Below, piece after piece: positions 26,437-34,757 of a stretch of DNA of 64,000 nt. The stretch lies in assembly GCA_963934295.1 (NCBI GenBank), contig CAWVXY010000017.1:1-64000 (forward strand), given 5' to 3'. Positions within the stretch are counted from its first letter, which is position 1, and each line of letters begins with the position of its first letter. This DNA is from Seribacter sp963934295 (GTDB lineage: Bacteria > Verrucomicrobiota > Verrucomicrobiia > Opitutales > Seribacteraceae). The notes under the pieces are model-generated. The model was not told the origin of the DNA. It was given only the letters and a program-made list of their open reading frames with translations, and searched no databases. A program made the position numbers and the translations under genes.

Positions 26437-26814
26437 ATGCATCATTATTCATTTTTTCAAAAATATGTGAGGGTTCGAATGCGTCGTTTTTTCGATGGTC
26501 AATTTAAGCATATTTATATTGGTAAAGTCATTTCCGAGACACCACATTGTCTTATTTTGTTCGCGAGGTCATTTCACTTTAGGAAAATTACTTCCAATCA
26601 TCCAACTCCTGGTCAACGAATCAAGGAAACTTCGGGGTTAAACATTGAAGATGTTTGCGAAAGAGCTATTCCATGGGCCTCAATAGAGTTTGCCCAAATT
26701 ATTGAAGAACCTATTAATTACGAAGGTCCAGCAGTTTGGGCCGAGTGTGGAAAAATTGTTCTCGATAACAAGCAAAAGACATTTATTACATCAACCCATG
26801 ACCATGGGGAATAG
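26437..26814 (+). CDS. Hypothetical protein
   Basis: The product is 125 residues from an ATG at 26437. I do not recognise it. The N-terminus is basic and aromatic (SFFQKYVRVRMRRFFDGQF), followed by alternating hydrophobic segments suggesting a small beta-rich domain (HIYIGKVISETPHCLILFA, AIPWASIEFAQIIEEP, VWAECGKIVLDN). No signal peptide or membrane helix. Its stop lies ~85 bp upstream of the TIM-barrel gene on the same strand. It is probably real because codon use looks normal and no other frame is open. Confidence 0.5.
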   Translation: MHHYSFFQKYVRVRMRRFFDGQFKHIYIGKVISETPHCLILFARSFHFRKITSNHPTPGQRIKETSGLNIEDVCERAIPWASIEFAQIIEEPINYEGPAVWAECGKIVLDNKQKTFITSTHDHGE

Positions 26815-26898
26815 AAGCAAAAAAAGTCATATTTAAAATTTTAATTGTCCCGTCTTTTCAAACTTGCACCTTTTTGTTTCTTGAATTGCTTTGGGAGC

Positions 26899-27999
26899 AT
26901 GAAGAAAAGTTTAAACGAAAAATCCCGTAGATCTTTTTGCCTAAAGACTGCCTCCATTCTGGGCTCAACTTTCGCAGGCAGCAGTTTATCTATGGCTAAA
27001 AGCATCAAGAGCTCACGAATCCCACTTGGGTTTGATAATTTTTCGATTCGAGCATTAGGTTGGAAAGCGCCTAAGCTTTTGTCTTATGCAAACTCCCAAA
27101 AAGTTGACACCATATTATTTTCTGATCTGGGTGTGTATGAATCATTTGACAAGGGCTATTTAAATGAAATCAAGCAGGAAGGTAGAAGGTTAGGTATATC
27201 CATTCAAACTGGCACTGGTGGAATATGCCCAACCTCAAAAAGCTTTAATAATAAATATGGCAGCGCAGAAGAGCACCTAAAACTTCTCATTCAAGTTGCC
27301 CAAAATGTGGGCTCAAGTGTGGCAAGATGTTACCTGGGAAGCATGAAAGATCGTCTGGGAAAAGGAGGTATTCAACCACATATTTCAAAAACTATCCAGG
27401 TGCTCAAAAAGGTTAAAAAAGAAGCACTCGAGGCGGGAGTTAAAATTGCTATTGAAAATCATGCCGGAGATTTGCACAGCCTCGAACTGGTACAATTAAT
27501 TGAACTTGCAGGAAAAGACTATGTCGGAGCCACCATAGATTCTGGTAATGCAACTTGGACTTTGGAAAACCCAATTAACACCTTGCGCAATCTTGCTCCC
27601 TATGCCGTATCAAGTGGCATTAGAGATTCCATGGTTTGGAAAAGTGAAAATGGGGTAAAGGTACAATGGACCGCAATGGGGGAAGGTTGTACAGATTTAA
27701 ACACTTTTACCTCAGAATGGAAAAGGTTATGCCCTACCCTCCCAATGCAACTGGAAATCATTTCAGGATTCGCCAAAGAATTTCCTTATTTAAAAGAAGA
27801 GTTCTGGTCCCCGTATTCCAACATTTCAGCCTCTGGATTTTCTCGATTTATTTCCCTCAGTCGAAAAGGAAAAAAGATTAAACCTTTTACTGTAAAACCT
27901 GGTAAAGATCCTCAAAAAGCAAAACAAGAATACCAATTAACAGAGTTGGAAAGAAGTTTGAAATATTGCAAAAATGTCCTTGGATTTGGGCTTGGTTAA
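26899..27999 (+). CDS. Exported sugar isomerase/epimerase-like TIM barrel
   Basis: The product is 366 residues from the ATG at 26899; a longer frame lacks an ATG. The leader has a twin-arginine motif (KSRRSFCLKTASILGSTFAG), pointing to Tat export of a folded, metal-loaded enzyme. The body matches AP-endonuclease-2-type barrels (xylose isomerase-like): SVARCYLGS, VKIAIENHAGDLHSLEL, YVGATIDSGNATW and a late Glu in MQLEIISGF, which supply the usual metal ligands. In Verrucomicrobia these often act on sugars or keto-sugars; the substrate is unknown. Confidence 0.8.
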   Translation: MKKSLNEKSRRSFCLKTASILGSTFAGSSLSMAKSIKSSRIPLGFDNFSIRALGWKAPKLLSYANSQKVDTILFSDLGVYESFDKGYLNEIKQEGRRLGISIQTGTGGICPTSKSFNNKYGSAEEHLKLLIQVAQNVGSSVARCYLGSMKDRLGKGGIQPHISKTIQVLKKVKKEALEAGVKIAIENHAGDLHSLELVQLIELAGKDYVGATIDSGNATWTLENPINTLRNLAPYAVSSGIRDSMVWKSENGVKVQWTAMGEGCTDLNTFTSEWKRLCPTLPMQLEIISGFAKEFPYLKEEFWSPYSNISASGFSRFISLSRKGKKIKPFTVKPGKDPQKAKQEYQLTELERSLKYCKNVLGFGLG

Positions 28000-28048
28000 T
28001 TAAGGGGTAACGAATGAGAACTTTCTCCCCTAGAGAATGGAAAAATAA

Positions 28049-28687
28049 TCATGCATCATCCAGAGAGTCCAATTCTTTTAAATGAGCCACATCTCCCCAA
28101 CTTACTAAATTCCACCCTTCTTCCTTTTTTTCAATTCGATTAAGGGAACAGTTTAACAGAACAAAATTTCGTTCTGATTCAAGAGAAAGATCTAAAACAT
28201 ATCGAAAAACGGCACCAAGAACCCCTCCATGAGTTACAAGTGCAACTTTGGAACCTTTATGCTTAGTAGCAATTTCTTCGATCGAGCCAGCACATCGTTC
28301 ATAAAACTGAAGAAAACTCTCTCCGCCCGGAACTTCAAATTCCGGACCATCATTTCGAAATGAAGCATAAATCTGTGGGTGTGTTTGTTCCATCTCGTTC
28401 GTGTTTAATCCTTCCAACACTCCAAGGTCGCGTTCTCGCAATCCAGCAAAAGGTTCGGCAACCATACCAGAAGGAGAACCAACTAATTCCGATGTGTGGA
28501 TTGCTCGACCAAGATCACTTGAATAAAAAAAATCAAATTCTTCGGTTTTGATTCTTTCTCCCAGTGCTTTGGCTTGTGCAATCCCTCTTGAACTTAAAGG
28601 TGAATCGGCATGCCCCTGCCACCGACCGGATAGATTCCACTCCGTTTCACCATGGCGAATCAAAGTAATACTCGTAAAATTAGACAT
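28049..28687 (-). CDS. Histidine phosphatase (phosphoglycerate mutase-like)
   Basis: The product is 212 residues. The phosphohistidine motif is at the N-terminus (LIRHGETEWNLSGRWQGHAD), with SSDLGRAIHTSELVG, the acid Glu in GLRERDLGVLEGL and the second catalytic His in ALVTHGGVLGAVF. The family includes cofactor-dependent phosphoglycerate mutases, CobC/GpmB-like and broad-specificity phosphatases. Sequence suggests the GpmB-like phosphatase group. No operon partner. Confidence 0.88.
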   Translation of the reverse strand: MSNFTSITLIRHGETEWNLSGRWQGHADSPLSSRGIAQAKALGERIKTEEFDFFYSSDLGRAIHTSELVGSPSGMVAEPFAGLRERDLGVLEGLNTNEMEQTHPQIYASFRNDGPEFEVPGGESFLQFYERCAGSIEEIATKHKGSKVALVTHGGVLGAVFRYVLDLSLESERNFVLLNCSLNRIEKKEEGWNLVSWGDVAHLKELDSLDDA

Positions 28688-28863
28688 CCTTTTTACATAA
28701 ACTTAAAGTTCAAGTGGGTCAGTACAAATTTAAAAATGAAATTCTTCCCTAGGCTTAAAGGCAGGTGTATTATTAAAAGAAAAGAGCTTAAATCAACTTT
28801 CAAGGATTGTAATAATTCATTCCATCAAACAATTTCTACCTTATAACCCTCACTAACGCAGCC

Positions 28864-31368
28864 ATGAAAACACCTTATATTTTCCTATTCCTTACCTTCC
28901 CTCTCTGTTGCATTTTGGCGAAAGTTGAAATCATTGAGATTTCCCCCGGCAATGTGAATCTCTTACCAAAAGGTAAAGAAGCCGACGGTATAATTGGGGA
29001 CTTCGTGCTCAGAAATGAATTCATAGAATGTGTGGTCGGGGGTCCAGCAGCGAACCGGAAAGCAAACATGGGAGCCTTTTGGGGAGAAAAAGGAATGACA
29101 CCCGGATGCCTTTACGACTTCTGCCTTCGAGGAACCGGGAACGATCAATTGACCATCTTCTCGCCTTCCCGACAGCAAGGAGAAATTTCATACATTCGTA
29201 AAAAAGATACTGGAGACGGAATTGAAGTAGTAACAACAGCAGCTAAATCTGGAGGCCTTTTCAAAAAACACATATACACCATTAAAGAGGCAGAATATGG
29301 GATTCATATCCACACCCTCATTCGGAATGAGGGAACAACTAAAGTAACCGGTCCCATAGACGACCGGTGGACCCGCTTTAGGGAATCCGGACGATGCGAC
29401 AACATAGAATGGGCAGATTCAGTGGATCCAGCAGATAAGCTTGGATATGCCTTTGCATGGTTTCTGGATAAAAATGGCAAATTGCCTCCCCGTTCTAAAA
29501 CGCTACATCCGGGAGACGAAATTGAAATCCATCGTTTTATTGCAGTGGGAAATTCTCCCATACAGGCATATGGGCGGGTAGCCCAAAAAATGGGCAACAT
29601 TCCCGTAACAAAATTTAGTCACATCAGAAAATTAAAAAGTGGTCCCGCCATTACAACGGGACGGTTTGAATTTAAAAGAGATGGTAATTTGATCCCGGGG
29701 TACCCAGATCAAAATGGAGAAACCGTAGCAATTCTCCCAAATGGCAAATGGGAAGTTTCGATAATTGATCATGGGCGTAAGGATGAAACCCTTGAATTTG
29801 ATCTAAGCAAGGAAGAGTTTATCCATAGCGATATCCAAATCGAACCTTCATCCCAAATTAGCTTTAAAGTGACCACTGAGAATAACGAAGATATACCATG
29901 TAAAATTCAATTTATCGGACTAAAAGGAACTAAAGACCCGGACCTCGGACCAATAGATCGGGCTCATGGATGTAAAAATCAGTATCATTCGGAAACGGGA
30001 AGGTTTTCTGTCGCTCTGGATCCAGGTGCGTATCAAGTCATTGTTACCCGAGGAATCGAATTCGACCATTTTTCTAAAGAGATTAATCTCCTACCGAAAC
30101 AGAATTTGACTCTTATCGCCAAGCTCAGAAAATCTGTAAACACAACGGGCTGGATCAGTACAGATTTCCATAATCACTCAACTCCAAGTGGAGACAATGT
30201 TTGCGGAACGAATGATCGAATTATAAACCTTGCCGCCGAACACATTGAATTTGCTCCCACTACCGAACATAACCGCATCTACGATTGGCAACCCCATATT
30301 GAACAACTGGGACTTACCGAAAAAATTTCAACTATTTCAGGAATTGAATTAACTGGATCAGGAGCACATATCAATTCCTTTCCTCTTACTCCCAAGCCAT
30401 TTTTACAGGACAACGGATCTCCCCAGTGGGTAAAGGATCCTCGAATTAACGCAATTAACTTACGAAATCATCATGGGCATAAAAAGAATCGTTGGATCCA
30501 TATTAACCATCCGGACATGGTCGAAAATTTCATCGATAGAGACAAGGACGGGCATCCAGACGGGGGCTATGAGGGAATTATTTCACTGATCGACGCCATT
30601 GAGACTCAAAACTACAGAGCCTCCGACATCTTAGCCCAAGCCCCATTCAAAATTACCAGACGAGCAAGTCGTGAACAGGTTTCTATCCTTAAGGAATTTG
30701 TTTGGCTTCAAATGCTGAACCAAGGGCGTAAGGTATGGGGAATCGCTGTAAGTGACGCTCATACAGTATTTGGAAATGGTGTTGGTGGTTGGCGCACATA
30801 TATACCCTCTGCTACAGACGAACCTAAACATATTGATTGGGAAGAAATCAGCAGACGGGCTAAGGCAGGTCAAATGATCCTAACTACCGGACCCTACTTA
30901 AATGTTCACACACAAGATGGTGTTTTACCTGGTGGAAACGCTCGGGCAAATGATTCGATAAAATTAAATGTACAGGTCCAATGCTCTTCTTGGATAGATA
31001 TTGACCGAGTACAATTGCTCATAAATGGAAGGCAATCTAGAGAGCATAATTACACGAGGAAAAGTCATCCAGATTTTTTTAAAGATGGCGTAATTAAATT
31101 CAAACAACAACTTTCAGTTAATTTATCTGAAGATGCTCATCTTATTGTTATTGCTTGCGGAGAAGAATCCAACCTTAAGCTTGGATACGGAAATAGTTCG
31201 CAAGCACCAATCCAACCGTGTGCTTACAACAATCCAATTTTTGTAGATGTAAATGGCGATGGATTCAAACCAAATGGCGACACCCTTGGCTTCTCACTTC
31301 CGGGTGGAAAAATTACGGTCGCACAAGCAAAGAAACAACTAATTAATGCAGGTCTCTCGATAGAATGA
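28864..31368 (+). CDS. Exported CehA/McbA-type PHP-fold metallohydrolase
   Basis: The product is 834 residues with a signal peptide (MKTPYIFLFLTFPLCCILA). The N-terminal ~430 residues are beta-rich and unrecognised, ending in a carboxypeptidase-regulatory-like segment. The PHP domain starts near 437 with WISTDFHNHSTPSGDN (HxH), then APTTEHNRIYDW and late IAVSDAHTVFGNGVGGW, giving a multi-metal site. Named relatives such as CehA and McbA hydrolyse carbamate esters, but most members are uncharacterised phosphoesterases or hydrolases. It overlaps the next gene by 4 bp (ATGA). Confidence 0.82.
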   Translation: MKTPYIFLFLTFPLCCILAKVEIIEISPGNVNLLPKGKEADGIIGDFVLRNEFIECVVGGPAANRKANMGAFWGEKGMTPGCLYDFCLRGTGNDQLTIFSPSRQQGEISYIRKKDTGDGIEVVTTAAKSGGLFKKHIYTIKEAEYGIHIHTLIRNEGTTKVTGPIDDRWTRFRESGRCDNIEWADSVDPADKLGYAFAWFLDKNGKLPPRSKTLHPGDEIEIHRFIAVGNSPIQAYGRVAQKMGNIPVTKFSHIRKLKSGPAITTGRFEFKRDGNLIPGYPDQNGETVAILPNGKWEVSIIDHGRKDETLEFDLSKEEFIHSDIQIEPSSQISFKVTTENNEDIPCKIQFIGLKGTKDPDLGPIDRAHGCKNQYHSETGRFSVALDPGAYQVIVTRGIEFDHFSKEINLLPKQNLTLIAKLRKSVNTTGWISTDFHNHSTPSGDNVCGTNDRIINLAAEHIEFAPTTEHNRIYDWQPHIEQLGLTEKISTISGIELTGSGAHINSFPLTPKPFLQDNGSPQWVKDPRINAINLRNHHGHKKNRWIHINHPDMVENFIDRDKDGHPDGGYEGIISLIDAIETQNYRASDILAQAPFKITRRASREQVSILKEFVWLQMLNQGRKVWGIAVSDAHTVFGNGVGGWRTYIPSATDEPKHIDWEEISRRAKAGQMILTTGPYLNVHTQDGVLPGGNARANDSIKLNVQVQCSSWIDIDRVQLLINGRQSREHNYTRKSHPDFFKDGVIKFKQQLSVNLSEDAHLIVIACGEESNLKLGYGNSSQAPIQPCAYNNPIFVDVNGDGFKPNGDTLGFSLPGGKITVAQAKKQLINAGLSIE

Positions 31369-31664
31369 ATAAATATATACAAACTACTATTTATTTCATT
31401 TTATTACTTTTAATATCGTGCACAGCCCAAAAAAAATTTGATTCGCCCGTTGAAAAAGTTAAGGCATATGAAAGTAGAGCAAGAACTTACCAAGCACTTG
31501 CTGATGCCCAAAGACTGAGCCCGCCATATTCCACCTCAAGATTGAGAGGGGCAACGGGAATTCATAATCCGAGCATGAGAATGACCTATTTAAGCGAAGC
31601 CAAACGATATCGAGCTTTGGCAGCTCAAGCTAAAAAAGAAACGATCGAGGGAAAAAAACAATAA
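31365..31664 (+). CDS. Small lipoprotein coupled to the PHP hydrolase
   Basis: The product is 99 residues. The leader NKYIQTTIYFILLLLISC ends in a lipobox (LLISC) followed by Thr-Ala, so an envelope lipoprotein is predicted. The mature part is helical and basic (VKAYESRARTYQALADAQR, YLSEAKRYRALAAQAKKE). The start codon overlaps the stop of the PHP hydrolase, so the two are almost certainly co-translated. No family recognised; it could anchor or assist the hydrolase. Confidence 0.65.
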   Translation: MNKYIQTTIYFILLLLISCTAQKKFDSPVEKVKAYESRARTYQALADAQRLSPPYSTSRLRGATGIHNPSMRMTYLSEAKRYRALAAQAKKETIEGKKQ

Positions 31665-31674
31665 ACTAGAATAG

Positions 31675-32736
31675 TTATTTCTTAGGTGAAGGCCGAAAAG
31701 ACCATTTCGGAGTGCCTTGAGGATCGGGTGCATGTGGTGTCATACCCAGTCCGTAATCTTCTGCCTGCATGTCTTGACCCGGCCAAAACTCTTTGTCTCT
31801 TATGAATCCATAAAAGGAGGGATAAAATGGGTCAACATATTGAACATCTGCTTTTGCAGGAACTTCCAAATCCGTTAAAAAGTATACTGCATTAACTAGC
31901 ATGCGTCGTAAATCCTCACTTACCAAGTCTACAGAAGCTCCCATGGTCGTACAGAATGTAGTGCCCTTCTCACCATTCGGTGAAGTGTAAGGGTGCAACC
32001 AGGCCAAAGGTTGCATAGGTTGATTTTTCTTATCAACGAAAGAAGACTTGGGCTCTAGAGATGAAGTCACTGCTCCCCTCATTAAAATAGTATCTTTATC
32101 AGTAAGTCTTTTAATACCGTAAACATCAGAGGGTCCAAAGACATCCGTCACGCTCTTAAGAATAGGATGAGCCGCGTTTTTGGTCTCTATCATTCCACGA
32201 GCTCCTTCTACCTTATGTTTTCCATGATGGCTGACCCATCCCTCTCCCATAATAAGCGGACCGAACTGACCATAAGAAATTTTCCCACCAAACTTTTCCC
32301 CACCATTAAATGCATGGGTTGAGGTACGAATACCAACAATTGGCTTACCTGCATTAAGAAAATTGGTAATATGCTGAGCATCCTTAGAATTTGGCTTGCG
32401 AAAGCGGGTGCCGATTAACATTAAATCAGCCCCATTAAGATGTTCCCAACCAACAACACCGTGTTGGTTATTCGGATCTATATATTTACTATCTTTATCC
32501 CAAGCAAAAAGAACCTTGCAGGTGAAACCATGTTTTTGGGAAAGAATCTTGGCCAACATGGGCATACTTTCCTCCGTTCGGTACTCCTCGTCTCCGGCTA
32601 CAAGAACGATCGTCTTACCTTTACCAGGACCATCCTTACCCTTCAAATGCAGAACCTTTGATTCAGCTGCTGATAATAAACAGGGAAAGAAACTCAGCGT
32701 TAATGTAAAAAGGAGAAATTGAATTATTTTTTTCAT
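31675..32736 (-). CDS. Exported ThuA-domain protein
   Basis: The product is 353 residues from the ATG at 32736, which gives a signal peptide (MKKIIQFLLFTLTLSFFPCL). The ThuA (trehalose-utilisation, glutamine-amidotransferase-like) fold is visible: IVLVAGDEEYRTEESMPMLA, ADLMLIGTRFRKPNSKDAQH, GKPIVGIRTSTHAFN, and a late FCTTMGASVDL. Such proteins are frequent in Planctomycetes and Verrucomicrobia near sugar-catabolism genes, with unproven biochemistry. It converges with the lipoprotein gene 10 bp away. Confidence 0.85.
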   Translation of the reverse strand: MKKIIQFLLFTLTLSFFPCLLSAAESKVLHLKGKDGPGKGKTIVLVAGDEEYRTEESMPMLAKILSQKHGFTCKVLFAWDKDSKYIDPNNQHGVVGWEHLNGADLMLIGTRFRKPNSKDAQHITNFLNAGKPIVGIRTSTHAFNGGEKFGGKISYGQFGPLIMGEGWVSHHGKHKVEGARGMIETKNAAHPILKSVTDVFGPSDVYGIKRLTDKDTILMRGAVTSSLEPKSSFVDKKNQPMQPLAWLHPYTSPNGEKGTTFCTTMGASVDLVSEDLRRMLVNAVYFLTDLEVPAKADVQYVDPFYPSFYGFIRDKEFWPGQDMQAEDYGLGMTPHAPDPQGTPKWSFRPSPKK

Positions 32737-32887
32737 TTTATAAAAGTTGAGGAAGAATAAGGAAAAATTTATTGAGTCAAAATTTTCAATTAAGTCAAAA
32801 CTCATCGGGCTAAATTAGCAATTTAACAAATTACAGGCAGATAAAATAAAAAAATGGTTCGTAATTTTACGAATCAGCCTTAAGATC

Positions 32888-34036
32888 ATGTACATCATGT
32901 TCAAAAATATTCCTTTCAATCGAGTAGAGTGGGTAACGAGCAGTTTTTTGATCATTACCGCTATACTTACTTTCACTGTAGTTCCTGCCTATTTTTACTT
33001 TTTTGGATGGGACTGGTTCATCTTTGGCGTATTTTTATTTTATTACCCGGCAACTGGAATGAGTATTACCGTTGGGTATCATCGACTATTTTCCCACAAA
33101 GCATTCAAGGCGAAATGGCCAGTAAAATTATTTGTACTGCTTTTTGGAGCTGCAGCGTTTGAAAATTCAGCCCTGTGGTGGAGCTCTGAACACAGGAAAC
33201 ATCACAAACATGTTGATACTGATGATGATCCCTATGATATAACCAAAGGATTCTTTTGGGCTCACATGGGGTGGCTTATGTTTAAACTTAAACCATCAAG
33301 CCCCATGGATAATGTTCAAGACTTAAAGAAAGATGCCTTGGTCATGTGGCAGGACAAATGGGTTCATGGTATTGCTTTTTTTATGAGTTTTATCTTACCA
33401 ACCATTATTGGATATGTTTATGCTGTAACCACAGGAAACCTGAGCCCTATGGCTGGAGCTTTAGGTGGTTTATTGATCCCGGGCGTGGCCCGTGTTGTTA
33501 TGGTTCAGCACGCAACTTTTTGCATTAATTCTCTTTGTCATATGATCGGCGAACGCCCTTATTCAACAAGTCACAGTGCACGTGATAGTTGGATCGCGGC
33601 AATATTCACCATGGGGGAAGGCTACCACAATTATCACCACGAATTCCAATGGGATTACAGAAACGGGGTCAAACCTTGGCAACTCGATCCCTCCAAATGG
33701 ATTATTTGGTTCCTCTCTAAATTTGGACTTACGGGTGACTTAAAAAGAGTGGCAAACGAAAGAATACTGCTTGCCGAAACCAGAGAAACGAAACGACAGG
33801 TCACTGATCAAATTTCTCATTTCCAACAACTTGCCACATCCTCAAGCGAAATTTTTGACCAAAGCCTTGCTTCGTTGGAAAAATGGAGTGAACGCTTAAC
33901 TGAAATCTGCGAAGAATTGCAAAAGGCTGCACACGATAAAATCAATCTTTCTAAAGAAAAGCTTCGTGAGGTTAGAACAGAAGTTCAATCCATCGTTGAC
34001 CAAATTCATTTAACTGAAAAACGGGTCGTTATTTAA
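32888..34036 (+). CDS. Acyl-CoA/acyl-lipid desaturase with coiled-coil tail
   Basis: The product is 382 residues from an ATG at 32888 or 32897. Four hydrophobic helices and the three His boxes of membrane desaturases are present: YHRLFSHKAF (~62), SEHRKHHKHVD (~101) and GYHNYHHEFQW (~246), which hold the di-iron centre. It should insert a double bond (delta-9 type) into acyl chains, raising membrane fluidity. The last ~95 residues after the desaturase core are a charged heptad-rich helix (ERLTEICEELQKAAHDK), not part of the normal domain. Single gene. Confidence 0.9.
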   Translation: MYIMFKNIPFNRVEWVTSSFLIITAILTFTVVPAYFYFFGWDWFIFGVFLFYYPATGMSITVGYHRLFSHKAFKAKWPVKLFVLLFGAAAFENSALWWSSEHRKHHKHVDTDDDPYDITKGFFWAHMGWLMFKLKPSSPMDNVQDLKKDALVMWQDKWVHGIAFFMSFILPTIIGYVYAVTTGNLSPMAGALGGLLIPGVARVVMVQHATFCINSLCHMIGERPYSTSHSARDSWIAAIFTMGEGYHNYHHEFQWDYRNGVKPWQLDPSKWIIWFLSKFGLTGDLKRVANERILLAETRETKRQVTDQISHFQQLATSSSEIFDQSLASLEKWSERLTEICEELQKAAHDKINLSKEKLREVRTEVQSIVDQIHLTEKRVVI

Positions 34037-34153
34037 CTCGATAATTATCTTGTTCCTAGCAAATTTGTCTAAGAAGTATGTGGATTTAATTAAGTTCTTA
34101 GAACTTTTTTATATTAGTTGCTTATTTATTACTTGGGAGTGTTTTAAATTGGC

Positions 34154-34678
34154 TCAATAAAAGAATTTATCATATGTCATGGGACTCGCCATCACTACAG
34201 TAAAGTTATAAAATTCATGAACTGCACCGGTAAATAGCAGGGCATGAAGAAAAGACTTTTTTCTTTGGGCTAAATACAAGACCGTCATCGATATCATCGT
34301 CGGATACAAAACGAGGTGCCCCAAAATTCCCCTCTGCGTATGAAGAAGTTCAAAAAAGAGTGCAAACCCAAGAACTGTCCATGTTGGATTAACTTTAAAA
34401 AATCGGCAAATTTCCAAGATTGGAACGAAAATAAAAATGGTTTCAAAAATAGGAGCAAAAAAGATCGCACCCAAACCCATACTGTAATCAACTAATCCTT
34501 CTCGGTGAATTCGACCATTACTCACCATTATCCATTCTGGAAGAATATAAAATAAAACTGGTACCATGCTGCAGAGTAAATAAGACTCTAATAAAACTCG
34601 CCCCTCCCCGATTCTATACCATCGTATAATATTTTTTTCAAAAAAAGAGGATTCTTTAACCTGCTTCTGCTCAATCAT
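34154..34678 (-). CDS. CPBP-like membrane protein, motifs degenerate
   Basis: The product is 174 residues with four or five membrane helices. The layout resembles CPBP (CAAX protease/bacteriocin-processing) proteins: a Glu in APIFETIFIFVPILEI where EExxxR is usual, FFELLHTQRG where a His follows a hydrophobic helix, and a late HALLFTGAVHEFYN where HxxxN is usual. Key residues are shifted or missing, so activity is doubtful and the family call tentative. It lies downstream of the enolase-superfamily gene on the same strand, ~80 bp away. Confidence 0.5.
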   Translation of the reverse strand: MIEQKQVKESSFFEKNIIRWYRIGEGRVLLESYLLCSMVPVLFYILPEWIMVSNGRIHREGLVDYSMGLGAIFFAPIFETIFIFVPILEICRFFKVNPTWTVLGFALFFELLHTQRGILGHLVLYPTMISMTVLYLAQRKKSFLHALLFTGAVHEFYNFTVVMASPMTYDKFFY

Positions 34679-34757
34679 GAATAACTATTATAAAGCACTT
34701 TAGCCCCCATTCCATTATAAATTCTGAATTTTGTTATAAAACTCAGAGATTTCTAAA

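Noticed and set aside
28000..28048. Hairpin AGGGG...CCCCT between the TIM-barrel and phosphatase genes
   Set aside because: Only five paired bases with a long loop and no T-run; not a convincing terminator.
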